Of a stretch of 64,000 nt of DNA, positions 47,197-56,178 are shown piece after piece. A model generated the notes under the pieces. That model was not told the origin of the DNA, made no database searches, and saw nothing but the letters and a program-made list of their open reading frames with translations. The DNA lies in assembly GCA_029216955.1 (NCBI GenBank), contig JANAVB010023997.1:738759-802758 (forward strand), written 5' to 3'. Each line of letters begins with the position of its first letter. Positions within the stretch are counted from its first letter, which is position 1. Origin of the DNA: Iris pallida. Taxonomy: Eukaryota > Streptophyta > Magnoliopsida > Asparagales > Iridaceae. Both the position numbers and the translations under genes were made by a program.

Positions 47197-47965
47197 AATA
47201 ATTTTGTTTCTATAATTAGTGATATTTTCAAGAAATTTGGACTTCTATGTAGCTAAGTTTTTAAATGTAGATATTTTTTACATATAAAAAAAAAGTGCAC
47301 CTAGCTTTCAAAAGGCGCGCCTTGAGCCTTGCGCCACAGGCTCGAGGAACCTTTGCACCTTGGTGCGCCTTTCGCCTTTTAAAACTATGCATAGGTGCCA
47401 TGTCCATGTCACACATCCTGTCGTTACTATGTTATGTCGTGTTTTTTTCGTGTCTGTACAAGGCTGAGTTACACTCGTAGTACTTGTTTTTTTATGATTA
47501 ATAGATTAGTTTTTTCCTGTCTTATAGATTAGTGTATATTGGCCATGAAAACTAATAATTTGCCATGTTCATCATGATATGCACTAATTAGAACCTACAT
47601 ATACTATACTTGCACTCCTATCAATAATGTTTCGGGAACTCCAAAATCTATGAATTCTATATAGCAAGGTTTGCAATATCAACAGGTACCTATACATATA
47701 GACTGGATCTTATATTCTTATTGGTTTTGGCATGCCTGATCCGATACGCACCGCCACAACTACGGGTGAACAGTGGTCTATATTGACAATGCAGCTCTCT
47801 TTTCTGATCAATTCACCAAAGGAAAGAGAAGTATTCACCAAAGAAAAAGAGAAGTATAGGAAGAAACAGTGCGGACAAAATGATTCACATGAGGAAGATG
47901 AATTATAGTATGCAGGTTCTTTATTGACATAGTATAACCATTACATTTGTCAGTGTGTGTTTGTG

Positions 47966-48006
<41 letters not shown>

Positions 48007-49431
48007 CAACATTTATCCATGTTAATCTTAACCCGTTCGAAACTATCTATTGTAGTTGTAATTTCTCTAGAAACAAGTAAATGCACAATAATATCGATGT
48101 TGAATGTTATTCCACTCACAACTAACAAGCAACAACCAATACATAAATTATGCCCAAATATCCCGAATATTTTCTACTTTTTAAATAACCTTTTATTTGT
48201 TTCTGCCTTTATGACTTTCCGACTTTCCGAATAAAGAACTCCGATCCTAAACTTTCGATAGTGACTCATAAGAAGGTTGAAACCAATTCTGATACTACAA
48301 AGTTATACATAATGATTCTTCAGAATCACTCCCCAAAACACCATCAGTCAAAAAATTAGAAGGCAACATTGTAAGGGGTGACTTAGTAGCTTGTAAGTAA
48401 TATTGTTGAAACATCTGTTGCAACAATTCCAGGATTTGGTCTGTAAATAGTGCCAGTTATAATAACCCACAAATTCCAAGACCTTAACCAAATGATGCAA
48501 CTTTTGGATGCATATAGAAAATTGTTTTTTGGTTGGGACTTTTTCAATTGAATGAAACAGAGGAATGGTACAACAAATATTGTTGTAGTGTCGATATTTT
48601 GGGAGAATCATTGTAACTCTTATTGCACTAATCGGTAAACCAAACATCAGAAATACTCTAAGGGGCAGTTTGGTTGCGTGCTGCTGCAGCTTTTGTTGCC
48701 ACACTTATGCCAATTCCGGCATTTGTTTGCTGTAAATGAACACTTAATTGCAGCAAATCCCACAAATCATGCAGCACTGTTGCAGCCTAAATGGCTGCAA
48801 CTCCAACTACAGCAGCCTCTGCTGCATGGAATCCCCATTTATACAGGCAACCAAACAGCCCCTAAATGCTACAACAAATGTTGAATCGGCAATACTTAGT
48901 TAGAGGCAGCCCAACAGCCCCGTAAGGTCACAAAGTCCCGACCAAGCAACAAGTTTCTATTTACAGCAAAAGGAAGTTAAAACCAAGCTACATCTATTCC
49001 AACTACTGCTAGGTTTTGAAGCATTTTTTTTCCATCGAAACTTCAATCCAAGGCCATAAAGCTTTTAGGGTTAGACCTGTATGAGCAGGACGCGCAGAAC
49101 TTCAACTCCACGGTGCTGCCATACGCGGAACCTCTCGTTGCCGAACCCTAAAAGTTTTAGAAGAACCAATAAGAAGCCAAAGATCAAGAATCAGCGACGC
49201 ACCGAAAAAGAAAAAGAACATCATGGGATCTAGTTCCACCTGGGCGGCGGAGAAGTCGGTGGGCGCTTGGTGGACCACCGGCTGTTGCGGCGGCGACGGC
49301 TGCTGCTGGTGGTGGTGGTGGTGAGAGTAGGGTTTCGGCGGAGGAGGAGGACGGGGAGAGAAGAGGTTGACGAGATCTGAGCAAAAGAGGAAGAGAGGAA
49401 ACCCTAGCAGAAGAATCTGGAGCCGATCCAT
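40334..49431 (-). CDS. SelT-like protein (selenoprotein T family, Cys form), 4 exons
   Basis: Minus-strand gene with exons 49431-49240, 49147-49077, 41828-41513 and 40450-40334; introns have GT-AG ends and the phases (0, 2, 0) join cleanly into 231 codons with stop tag. The N-terminus is hydrophobic (ILLLGFPLFLF, residues 6-16) and followed by a Pro/His/Gln-rich linker (26-55). The thioredoxin-like redox motif is FCASCSY with Cys82 and Cys85, the plant CxxC version of animal CxxU. RGTAVTMKKMLEASFPGIDV (88-107), a hydrophobic segment (about 124-139) and QSSGAFEVYCNG follow, all family hallmarks. SelT proteins are ER-membrane thiol-redox proteins; no precise substrate is known to me. No stops or frameshifts are seen. 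Intron 2 is 7248 bp, swollen by transposons. It is probably functional. Confidence 0.92.
41513..41828 (-). CDS. SelT-like exon 3
   Basis: The acceptor is cattggcag|aggaact; the exon's first base completes Arg88. It encodes TAVTMKKMLEASFPGIDVIL, the membrane-type segment LVPVFQFGVMGMVMAG, PPPWYFSLRANRFGAMATTW and SGAFEVYCNGDL. The donor is gacttg|gtaagg, phase 0. Confidence 0.93.
42340..43430. repeat. Small foldback in SelT-like intron 2
   Basis: The complement of 42340-42530 resembles 43230-43430: both contain agtgtctt[tc]gt.gatattttgg, ggagaat.tg....tgttgggttta and gacaaa words in the same order. The MULE-type MITE 42552-43220 sits in the loop. The arms have diverged. Not assigned to a family. 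Confidence 0.6.
42552..43220. mobile_element. MULE-type MITE copy 1 (669 bp)
   Basis: Starts catagttttaaaaggcg and ends gcgctttttaattcaat; GCGCC/AGGCGC words fill the first and last 100 bp, with (TA)n runs near 42750-42796 and 43002-43060. Flanking 9-bp duplication: ggaacctgc (42543-42551) and ggaacccga (43221-43229), 7 of 9 matching. Nine bases fits the Mutator superfamily. There is no transposase. It is an inverted copy of 46727-47389. Confidence 0.82.
43754..43995. mobile_element. Probable small MITE with C-run
   Basis: The left end ccaagtgtccaaaaagg and the right end gcgcttttcacaaccttgg are inverted with mismatches. The interior has cgcctag words and a C-rich run at 43827-43847. No clean target duplication was found. 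Confidence 0.45.
45211..45717. mobile_element. MITE nested in foldback left arm (about 507 bp)
   Basis: Ends ccttagaagccagaa and ttctggcttctaagg are perfect inverted repeats of 15 bp. Flanks tgtgcc and tatgcc suggest a decayed duplication of 8-9 bp. It interrupts the foldback arm, so it is younger. The right part is rich in cccgctcccgtccccg. Confidence 0.78.
46727..47389. mobile_element. MULE-type MITE copy 2 (663 bp), inverted to copy 1
   Basis: Reverse complement of the 42552-43220 family: starts attgaattaaaaagcgcgcc and ends gccttttaaaactatg. Exact 9-bp duplication cataggtgc at 46718-46726 and 47390-47398. It lies in the right arm of the large foldback. (TA)n runs occupy about 46888-46958 and 47150-47192. 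Confidence 0.9.
47456..48661. other. Rest of SelT-like intron 2, upstream part
   Basis: No exon or gene found. Contains a (TA)n run at about 47968-48002. The other uncovered intron parts (41829-42339, 43431-43753, 43996-45137, 48863-49076) are likewise AT-rich without recognisable coding sequence. Confidence 0.6.
48662..48862. mobile_element. Tourist-like (PIF/Harbinger) MITE, 201 bp
   Basis: Ends ggggcagtttggttgc and gcaaccaaacagcccc are inverted with one mismatch in 16. A 3-bp duplication taa flanks it (48659-48661 and 48863-48865). GGGGCTGTTTGGTT ends with TAA/TTA duplication are typical of Tourist MITEs. Internal tgctgcagc-type words form further symmetry. Confidence 0.85.
49077..49147 (-). 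CDS. SelT-like exon 2, CxxC redox motif
   Basis: The acceptor is aaaacttttag|ggttcgg, 92 bp after exon 1. Encodes GSATRGSAYGSTVELKF then CASCSY; the exon ends tac-ag|gtctaa, phase 2. Both redox cysteines are here. This exon is too short to stand out as an open frame and was found by looking for the family motif in the correct phase. Confidence 0.88.
49240..49431 (-). CDS. SelT-like exon 1 (64 codons)
   Basis: Starts at the ATG at 49431, the first Met of MDRLQILLLGFPLFLF, which is the usual start for plant SelT-like proteins. It encodes the signal-anchor-like hydrophobic stretch and the Pro/His/Gln-rich linker, ending ...PTDFSAAQ. The donor is cag|gtggaa, phase 0. The frame stays open past the donor, so the exact donor is inferred from the good join to exon 2. 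Confidence 0.85.
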
Positions 49432-49448
49432 GGCTACAGGGACTCCCG

Positions 49449-49492
<44 letters not shown>
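49449..49492. repeat. Poly(A) tract, 44 bp, next to SelT-like start
   Basis: Uninterrupted a on the plus strand, 18 bp upstream of the gene's ATG in gene orientation. Its length may be an assembly estimate. Confidence 0.95.
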
Positions 49493-49494
<2 letters not shown>

Positions 49495-49732
49495 TTTTTT
49501 GACTTTCATCCCACTTGTTAATATAAATTTGTACTTACATCCCTCTTTTTTATTTTTTTTAGATTTACATCCCACTTTTCGTCACGAAAAACATTCATTT
49601 TGTCACAAAAAATATTTGTTTTGTCATGAAAAATACTTTTAGTGACGAAAAGTGGGATGTGAGTCTAAAAAAAAATAAAAAGTGGGATATAAGTACAAAG
49701 TCATATTAACAAGTGGGATGAAAGTCAAAAAT
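49495..49732. mobile_element. Palindromic MITE upstream of SelT-like gene (238 bp)
   Basis: Ends tttttgactttcatcccac and gtgggatgaaagtcaaaaa are perfect inverses. The symmetry continues inward (atcccacttttcgtcac near 49569 against gtgacgaaaagtgggat near 49642), so almost the whole element can fold. No target duplication is clear because the left flank is poly(A). It lies 64 bp upstream of the ATG, in the gene's 5' UTR or promoter. Confidence 0.8.
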
Positions 49733-49850
49733 TCCCAAAAAAACCTTTCCATCTTGAAGGCTAAACCGAAATGCAAATCGCGACTCATCTGTCAGTTTCT
49801 GATTGGCCAAAGAAAATTCAATGACACCAGTCCTTCAAAAAAAAAAAAAA

Positions 49851-50842
49851 GACAAATGTTAAAGACTACTCTTTTTTTACTAAGGATCACCAACTTAAAA
49901 CTTTAAAAAAAATTACAAATTTACCATTTTGAAAACACTAAGGGTCACCCCACTTCTGTCAATTGAGGACTGCAGAACTTGCTTGCAGTCCAAAGTGAAG
50001 ACAGAACTACAATGCTGGCCTGCAGTTCTCAATTGACAGATTTTTTTTTTTTTTTACCTACAGTGACTTGCCTGCAGTCCAAAGTGAAGAGAGGAGCTTG
50101 TTTCCCTTGCAGGGTTGACGGAATTTTCTTTTCACTTTCCTTCCTCTTCCGCTCTCATCATATTCGAGCTTCTTCTCCTCCATCTCCAAGAGTCGAGATG
50201 TCCAGAAAATTCTTCGTCGGTGGACTAGAAATGCGTAAGATTTTTTAGATTTTTTTTGGTGTGCTATTACGATGGACAAGTAAATTAGTCTAGATTCTTT
50301 ATCGATCGAACTATATTATTGATTGATTATAGTAGCTGGTGATGTTTGTCACAGAACGGAACGAAGGAAGAAGTCAAGAAAATTGTGACCATACTGAACG
50401 AGGTCGATGTCCCCTCCGGAGACGTCGTAGGTATACACACTCAATCACTGATAAAAGTCATGACCATCACAAGGAATTGTATGTAGTGCCTTGCGTTGCG
50501 TAGTTGGATATTCTATACTTTTTGATATTGTTTAAACGGAACACTCCCAAAATCAGTTCCCTTCGTTGTGTTTGGGGGCACATATCGGAGGCAGGAGAGA
50601 GAGAGTCACCATGCCTCCAGCGCCACTCTCTCATGATCTCTCTCAACCCTCTTTCTCTACATCTGCGCGCGCTGGAGCCGGTCCTTTTTTTGTTTTTTTT
50701 TTTTCTTTTCTTTGGTTCCTCTTGGTGGTCCTTAGTAAATCACTTTACATTAGGTTGCTCTTAGTAAAAATTTGAGAGGATCATGGTTGTCCTTAGTAGG
50801 ATGGTTGCCCTTAGTAAAAAGGGGTGGCCTTTAACATTTGCC
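49851..50842. mobile_element. Pack-MULE-like element carrying a TPI fragment
   Basis: Terminal inverted repeats: left gacaaatgttaaag...tttttttactaagg (49851-49885), right complement ggcaaatgttaaagg...tttttactaagg (50842-50805). 9-bp flanks aaaaaaaaa and aaaaaaaat are compatible with a Mutator-type duplication but sit in A tracts. The interior includes two exons of triosephosphate isomerase with their intron (50198-50430). No transposase. A second inverted stretch, ctgattggcca at 49799 and its complement near 50853, lies outside these ends, so the true ends could be about 50 bp further out. Confidence 0.7.
50198..50430 (+). pseudogene. Captured triosephosphate isomerase exons 1-2
   Basis: The frame from ATG 50198 reads MSRKFFVGG, the start of plant cytosolic TPI (glycolysis, DHAP/GAP interconversion). 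The next codons should give NWKCN; here two bases are missing and the Trp codon is changed, so the frame is lost before the donor atgc|gtaag (50235). After an intron (50235-50354, ending tttgtcacag) the second exon reads NGTKEEVKKIVTILNEVDVP then SGDVV, and ends at gtag|gtatac (50430). Nothing of the remaining gene is present. Retention of an intron means capture from DNA, not from mRNA. Confidence 0.82.
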
Positions 50843-50923
50843 AAAAAAAATCTGGCCAATCAGGACCGACAACGTGACATAACGGTTTCATCCGTGGTTT
50901 AAACCGTGATATGTGTATCATTA

Positions 50924-51459
50924 TTAGGAGTGCAACTCGGACGGGGTAAATCATTAATGGGTTGGATTAGAGTTGAAGATACTAGGGTTAGAACTCGGGT
51001 TAAAATATTTGAACCCGATAATAAATCGGTTTGGGCTCGAATTCATGTGTCGGGTTACCCGAAGAACCCGAAATCCGATATACATATAATTTATATATAT
51101 TTATGTATATTTTTTAATATACTTCTTAAATAAAAAAATTAAATCCTAAATTTTTCCATCCAAACTCTTTAACTCATTAACCTTAATCGCATTTCAATTT
51201 GTATTTTGTAATGATAGAAGCTTGATTGCTATTTAATTATGTGTTTAATATTAATTTTGTAGAAAATTATTTCAAATATTATATTGGAGTCCGATAAACT
51301 TGATGGACCCGATCCAATTCGATCATCCAGACTTAGCCTTGGGCTCCATATGTTGAACCCGAGGTCGCCCGGCCTTGAGCTCGGACTAGGCATATGATTC
51401 ATCATGTTGGGATCAGGTTTATCTCAAAGCCCGACCCACCTGCCCAAGTTGACCCCTAA
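50924..51459. mobile_element. Probable hAT-type MITE (about 536 bp)
   Basis: The left end ttaggagtgcaactcgg and the complement of the right end ttaggggtcaacttgg match imperfectly. The interior is rich in acccgaacccg and cgggttcggg words. Flanks tatcatta and atcattgg share atcatt, a possible decayed 8-bp duplication. Confidence 0.55.
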
Positions 51460-51994
51460 TCATTGGTTGAAAAAAAATGAAACCATAACAACTATTGTTA
51501 TTATATCTCACATATTCTCGTCTCTATTTGGTCTTTTGGATCTGCTTAGATTGAGGAAAAAGATAGAAGTGGGATTAAGTAAAGGAAAGTGAGGGTGAGT
51601 CAATACAATACATATAACCTTGTTTGAATTGGAGATAATCTTGTTTGAATTGGAGGGTTAAAAATAGAATGGTTATCAGAATATTCTTATTATATATGGC
51701 TTAAAATTAGATTTGATTAGATTTTAAATAAAATTTGTTAAAATATCTTCACAAATCTGATACCTATATAAGGAAAATAAATATAATCCAAACACAATAA
51801 AATTAAATAATATGAAAATTATAGGCTTCTATCGTTTAATAGTAATCCAAGTTCATATCATCACAATCATCTAAAATCAAACATAATAAAAAAAATATAC
51901 GTCCGAAGAATAACAATCCAACCAATAAAATCTCTCAAAACTTTGATTACATGAAATCAAAGGCATGTTACACATTACATGTCCCTCTAATTCA
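51460..51994. other. AT-rich spacer, nothing recognised
   Basis: No gene, repeat ends or RNA gene recognised. Confidence 0.5.
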
Positions 51995-52660
51995 ACAAAC
52001 CTTCCATTCCATTGCTAAATACTCCAATTGCATGTTAAATGAAATGGAGAAAAATGTCCTCTTATGCACATCATTTCCAAATAAAAACTTTTGACATTTT
52101 AGAAGTGTGCGTGCATCTATTTCCAGTGCCTGCAAGGATTGAATGAATTCTGCATCCTCTGTCTTCATTTGTTGGGGAACAACTTTCAATAACTTATGTA
52201 ATCCCACACACACTGTCAAATTTCTCATTATTAGGATCAACTGCAAGAGGTTTCTTCTTTGGCCTTATAACCGGCCTCTTTAATGTTGCATTTGATGAGG
52301 ATGGATTGAAATCAACATCATTAAATCCAACATCTAAATTGATAAGATTCTTCGCCATGTTGATATCAATCACATTAATAGTCTCCATAACATCATCTTC
52401 ACGCTTTGTCTCATATTCATTCAGCATATCACGAGCCCCGGCGGATCTTTCTTAATTTGCTTGATCAATTCCGTATAGTTGAACAAGTTTTTCGTAGTTA
52501 CGAACCTCCTTATTCATCCATTCCCTTGCTACAGGTTTGGATTTCAAAAGAAAAAAATACATAGTGCTAGTGAAACTCAAGAATAATTTTCTGACAAAAA
52601 TAGACAAAAATAATAAAAAAAATCTCACAAAATATAGCAAAGATAACAAAAACATAGCTA
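51995..52660 (-). pseudogene. Remnant of Myb/SANT-like (transposon-associated) protein
   Basis: Minus-strand frames: WMNKEVRNYEKLVQLYGIDQ (near 52530-52470) then a stop, ARDMLNEYETKREDDVMETI (near 52437), KKKPLAVDPNNEKFDSV (near 52255), and after a one-base frame change LHKLLKVVPQQMKTEDAEF followed by a C-terminal RTFFSISFNMQLEYLAMEW-like block. This order resembles the region after the Myb/SANT-like domain in the plant family that includes PIF/Harbinger ORF1 and L10-interacting-type proteins. The DNA-binding domain itself is not seen. At least one stop and one frameshift are present. Confidence 0.45.
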
Positions 52661-53479
52661 ATAGTGAAAGATTGCATATAAAGCGGCATATAATAAAACA
52701 GTCTGCAACTGCCCTTAATAAAACTTAAAGATGATACTGAAAGATTGTAATATAAAAAAAATAGTTAATACGGAAAGATTGCATATAAAAAACTCAAAGA
52801 AGACAAAAAAAAAGCTAATACTTTAATAACTGGCCTCATATGCTTGAATTTTCTAACTGACCACACATACTTCTACTTCTTATCAAATCTATCATAATTA
52901 TATAACTGCTTTGAAGCTTAAAATAATTTCAAAGAAGCTGATATATATATAATAAAACATAATGGTAAGATCAACAATTACATGTGCAATACTGAAAGAG
53001 ATCACATAATAACACCATCAGTAATAAAAACAAGTATGGTAATCAGATTATGACAAAAGATGCTGACGTGGGACGAGACCTTAAGTTCAACTAATCCAAT
53101 TTCAAAATTAGGATTTGTAGGAGATTTAACTAATGAGCAATTTATTTGTAACGATTAAATAGAAAATGGTGGAAGGAGACCTGGTTAGATTTTGAAAATA
53201 GCTTGCAGGACTTACCCGAAAGTGCAATTATGTTATAAGCCTTCGAGAGAGGCACAAACTTCGTCTATGAGGGATAGGTCTTTAGCACGTACTTGGACAT
53301 CTTTGATTATGGTGCACAACTCCTTGTCGAGGAAGAAGGCCATACGCGCCATTCGTGAATAGCATACTCGATCCGGATGTGACTAGGATTCATAGAAGTT
53401 GATTCATTGTTGTCGTCGATTGCTCATCTTCAGAGAGTCATTAGTCAAGAAAGATTGTTTGAGTGTTCCTCCAAGCAAG
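52661..53479. other. Spacer, one unassigned short frame
   Basis: No recognised gene. A 40-codon minus-strand frame (53352-53233, MARMAFFLDKELCTIIKDVQ...) is followed by a good donor word (cgg|gtaagt near 53214), so it could be an exon of something unknown; I do not call it a gene. Confidence 0.35.
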
Positions 53480-53869
53480 ACAGTGGATCCTTCAGCGAAA
53501 ATGTTAGCAAGAATGTATTAGAATAGAATAGGAAAAAAAACTCACTTAACTCATAGGTTTCTCACCAAAGTTTAATAGTGCATTTTATTCTCATTCATTA
53601 TGTGTTTCTTCTACAAAATTTCTGTCCTATTTATAGCCATGCACTCAACCAAAAGATAACACAAATAATTCTAAGCAAGATAGGTCATATCTAAACTAAC
53701 CCCAAACAAATAACAATAAATATAAAATAATCTAAACTCCTCAACTAATATATCATCCAAACTAACCTCTCCAAAACAAACAAATGAGCATAAAGATAAA
53801 TGAATATAAACTCCTCAATAAAAATATTTTTTTAGATTTTTCAAGCTAGCTAGTCCAAAAATTAGGCTC
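53480..53869 (-). repeat. Probable 3' LTR with TATA-like site
   Basis: Non-coding sequence directly after the Gypsy tail. On the minus strand ggctataaatagg (complement of 53624-53637) is a strong TATA-box word, as in U3. LTR ends were not fixed. Alternatively this is the promoter of the unassigned short frame at 53352-53233. Confidence 0.4.
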
Positions 53870-55740
53870 ATCTCTATCTCGTGCCACGTCTTAGTCGAGT
53901 TTGGTTCCCATCAACTCTTCCCGACTTAGAAGATTCACCACCTGGTGAATGACATTGAATACATCTGGGTCTAGCTTCTGGATCTCATCCATAGTCAGCT
54001 ACGAATAATCAAACTGATTTGGTCGTCCATGCCAACATACTAAGAAGCAGCGGTAGCCTCCGTCTGCAGTGGAGACTATCCCGTCTTCAATAACATCCTC
54101 AATCTCAAGTCTCGTGTGCCAATGTGGTGATAGTGGTGGAGCTGTGTTAGTGGTCCAGACACGGTATCAGAATGTCCACAAGTCGATGGTAAACTTAGAG
54201 AACCTGCAACATCATAATCATAGAAAAATATGACATATGCTCATGAAACAACGTTGGTCCTCCATATTGAACACAAGGTTGATTCCCATATCTTGTGGAA
54301 TGTCCAACTCATATGTGTTCGAACGGATCCTCCGCGGAACTCAATAAGGACGTGTTCGTTTGGCATGGAACTTCTTCACAGTTCCACGAGGGAACCTCTC
54401 CGGTCTCACTTGCATAAGTACCTCATCACCAATAGCAAATTCTTACAATCTCCTATGACCATCAGCTGCCAATTTATACAAATTATTGCTCATAGCTAAT
54501 CTTCTATGAATCTCAATATGTAGATCATGGATATGTTGTGCAAAAGTATCGACAGACGCGCTAGACTGGGATCATAGGGGGGTGTGGGTAGAAGATCTGT
54601 AGGTTTTATAGGTTTGACTCAATTGGCAGCCTCAAATGGACTCAATCCCCTAGAACTATTAACGAAACTATTGTATGTAAATCCCATCATAAATAATATA
54701 AGGTCCCAAGTCTTGTTAGCAATTCGGCAAACAAAAAAAATTGGGACAATAAAGTACGAGTATAAATCGGCTCAGTGCAAATAAAATACGTTCAAAAATT
54801 CAAAAAATGGAAATATTGAGGGTAGAAAACTTCACATTCTTAAATATGTTGTCAAATTTGGTTAATTAAACAGGTTCCCACCATGTTCTTTTCTGCCAAA
54901 TGTTTCAATAATTTATACGAAATATGTTTAAAACTTTACACGCTTAAAATTTATCTACTGATTTGAATATGTCAAAAGTACGCAAGTATTATACGTTTCT
55001 GAAAGATACAAAACAATTCGCTTATAATACGAGTTTTATTCGGGTGATTGCTAATAAGGGTCCCAAGTAGCTAGGTGGTCACCAACTAAACACTTCAACA
55101 AATTTCCTAGACTCTTATCGACCACTTCAGTCTAACCATCCATCTATGGGTGATAAGCAGTTGAGAATTGAAGTGTCGTATTAAGCTTTTTTTAAAGTGT
55201 CTTCCAGAAATAGCTCACGAATATAACGTCCATATCAGAAACGATAGTCTTATGTAACCCGTGTAACATCCAAACATCCCTAAAGAATAGGCTCGTAATA
55301 TGTAAAGCATCACTCATTTTATTGTATGGGTATAAAATGTGCCATCTTAGAAAAACGGTCAACTACAACAACAATACAGTCATGTTTCCATAAGGTACGT
55401 GACAAACCTAATACAAAGTTCATGCTAATGTCCTGCCATGGGATGAAAGGAATTGGTAAATGAGTATACAAGCCCATGATGTTCTTTCTACCCTTCGCCA
55501 TCTGACAAGTACGACAATGTGCAACTATTCTAGCGACATCGCACTTAAAACTCAGCCAATAAAATCTATCATCAACCAAAAGGATGGTCTTATTTCGTCC
55601 GAAATGTCCCGCAATGCGCCAATATGCATTTCCCAAGTCAAAAAGTCTCTGAGGGAAGTAGAAGGAATGCATAGATGGTTGCCCCTAAACAAGAAACTAT
55701 CGACTATAGTGAAATCATCATTGGAAGTAAAGGGATTTTT
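53870..55740 (-). pseudogene. Gypsy integrase and C-terminal tail, broken
   Basis: Zinc-binding region: AHCRTCQMAKGRKN near 55530, with GHFGRNKTILLVDDRFYWLS upstream. Core: ISMNFVLGLSRT near 55420 (first Asp changed to Asn), [16 protein letters not shown] near 55350, [17 protein letters not shown] near 55240, and FSTAYHP-stop-MDG near 55165. Interrupted by the MITE 54711-55058. Continues near 54660-54000 with GLSPFEAAN-like words, ADGHRR, and a tail with FNMEDQR and LTMDEIQKLDPDVFNVIHQV. Several stops and the Asp-to-Asn change exclude activity. Confidence 0.82.
54711..55058. mobile_element. MULE-type MITE (348 bp) in Gypsy integrase
   Basis: Exact 9-bp duplication ggtcccaag at 54702-54710 and 55059-55067. 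Ends tcttgttagcaattcggc and the complement of gggtgattgctaataag are imperfect inverted repeats. Removing it plus one duplication rejoins the integrase reading (CTWD to PY/LI). No coding content. Confidence 0.87.
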
Positions 55741-56178
55741 ACACAATTTAGCATAGATTTCACTAAAGTCTCGACAAGTAGGATACTCATTAATGATACA
55801 GCCAAATCCAATGACTTAAGTACTCATTGACCACAATGCATACAATTTTCTACTCAATGCAGGAACTGGTTTATTCTCAGCACCTGAACAGTGCTTGAGG
55901 GCAAATGTGTACTCTTGAATGAATTTCACCCACTTAGCATATCAAGGTCCTAGCTTCTTTTGAGAGCTCAAATAGTATAGGCCTGAAGGTCTGAAAATAA
56001 GAGAGTCTTTTCAGAGCAGGTAGTGACGTTATATCATAAACTCTATACGACAACATAAAACTCTCGATCATAGTTTGAGTAGCGTTGTTTAGCCTCATTC
56101 TACTTTTCGCTACAGTAAGCGATTGGATGACCTCTAGGCTCAACACACCACCTATTCCTACGTACGAAGCGTCACAAG
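55741..56178 (-). pseudogene. Gypsy RNase H, broken
   Basis: On the minus strand: FTACDASYVGIGGVLS from 56185 to about 56135, then YSNYDREFYVVVQSLRHW and FSDHQALRYLSSQ-type words in changing frames near 56060-55960, KWVKFIQEYTFALKHCSGAE near 55930-55875, and ALSRK near 55850. This is the RNase H and connection region of a Gypsy pol. The first residues abut the LTR start at 56180, so the domain is cut there. Confidence 0.78.

Larger units (their letters stand above)
45138..47455. mobile_element. Large foldback transposon in SelT-like intron 2
   Basis: The arm 45138-46080 (minus the insert 45211-45717) is complementary to 46330-47455 (minus the insert 46727-47389). Matching words run in order, e.g. 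acatagtaacgac near 45163, cacacgactcgatac near 45774, ttactaaatccacatca near 45832, and aacaaaattatg near 45940, each found reversed in the other arm. The loop is about 46082-46325 and has no gene. Outer ends are not sharply defined and no duplication was fixed. Confidence 0.72.

Noticed and set aside
47947..48234. 95-codon frame in SelT-like intron 2
   Set aside because: Runs through a TA repeat and shows no domain; the gene is on the other strand.
40334..49431. SelT-like locus as a pseudogene or separate fragments
   Set aside because: All four exons keep frame, phase and family motifs, and no retroposed (intronless) character is seen.
49449..49492. Poly(A) as the tail of a retroposed gene or LINE
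   Set aside because: It lies upstream of the gene's start on the gene strand, with no retroposon body next to it; simple homopolymer is more likely.
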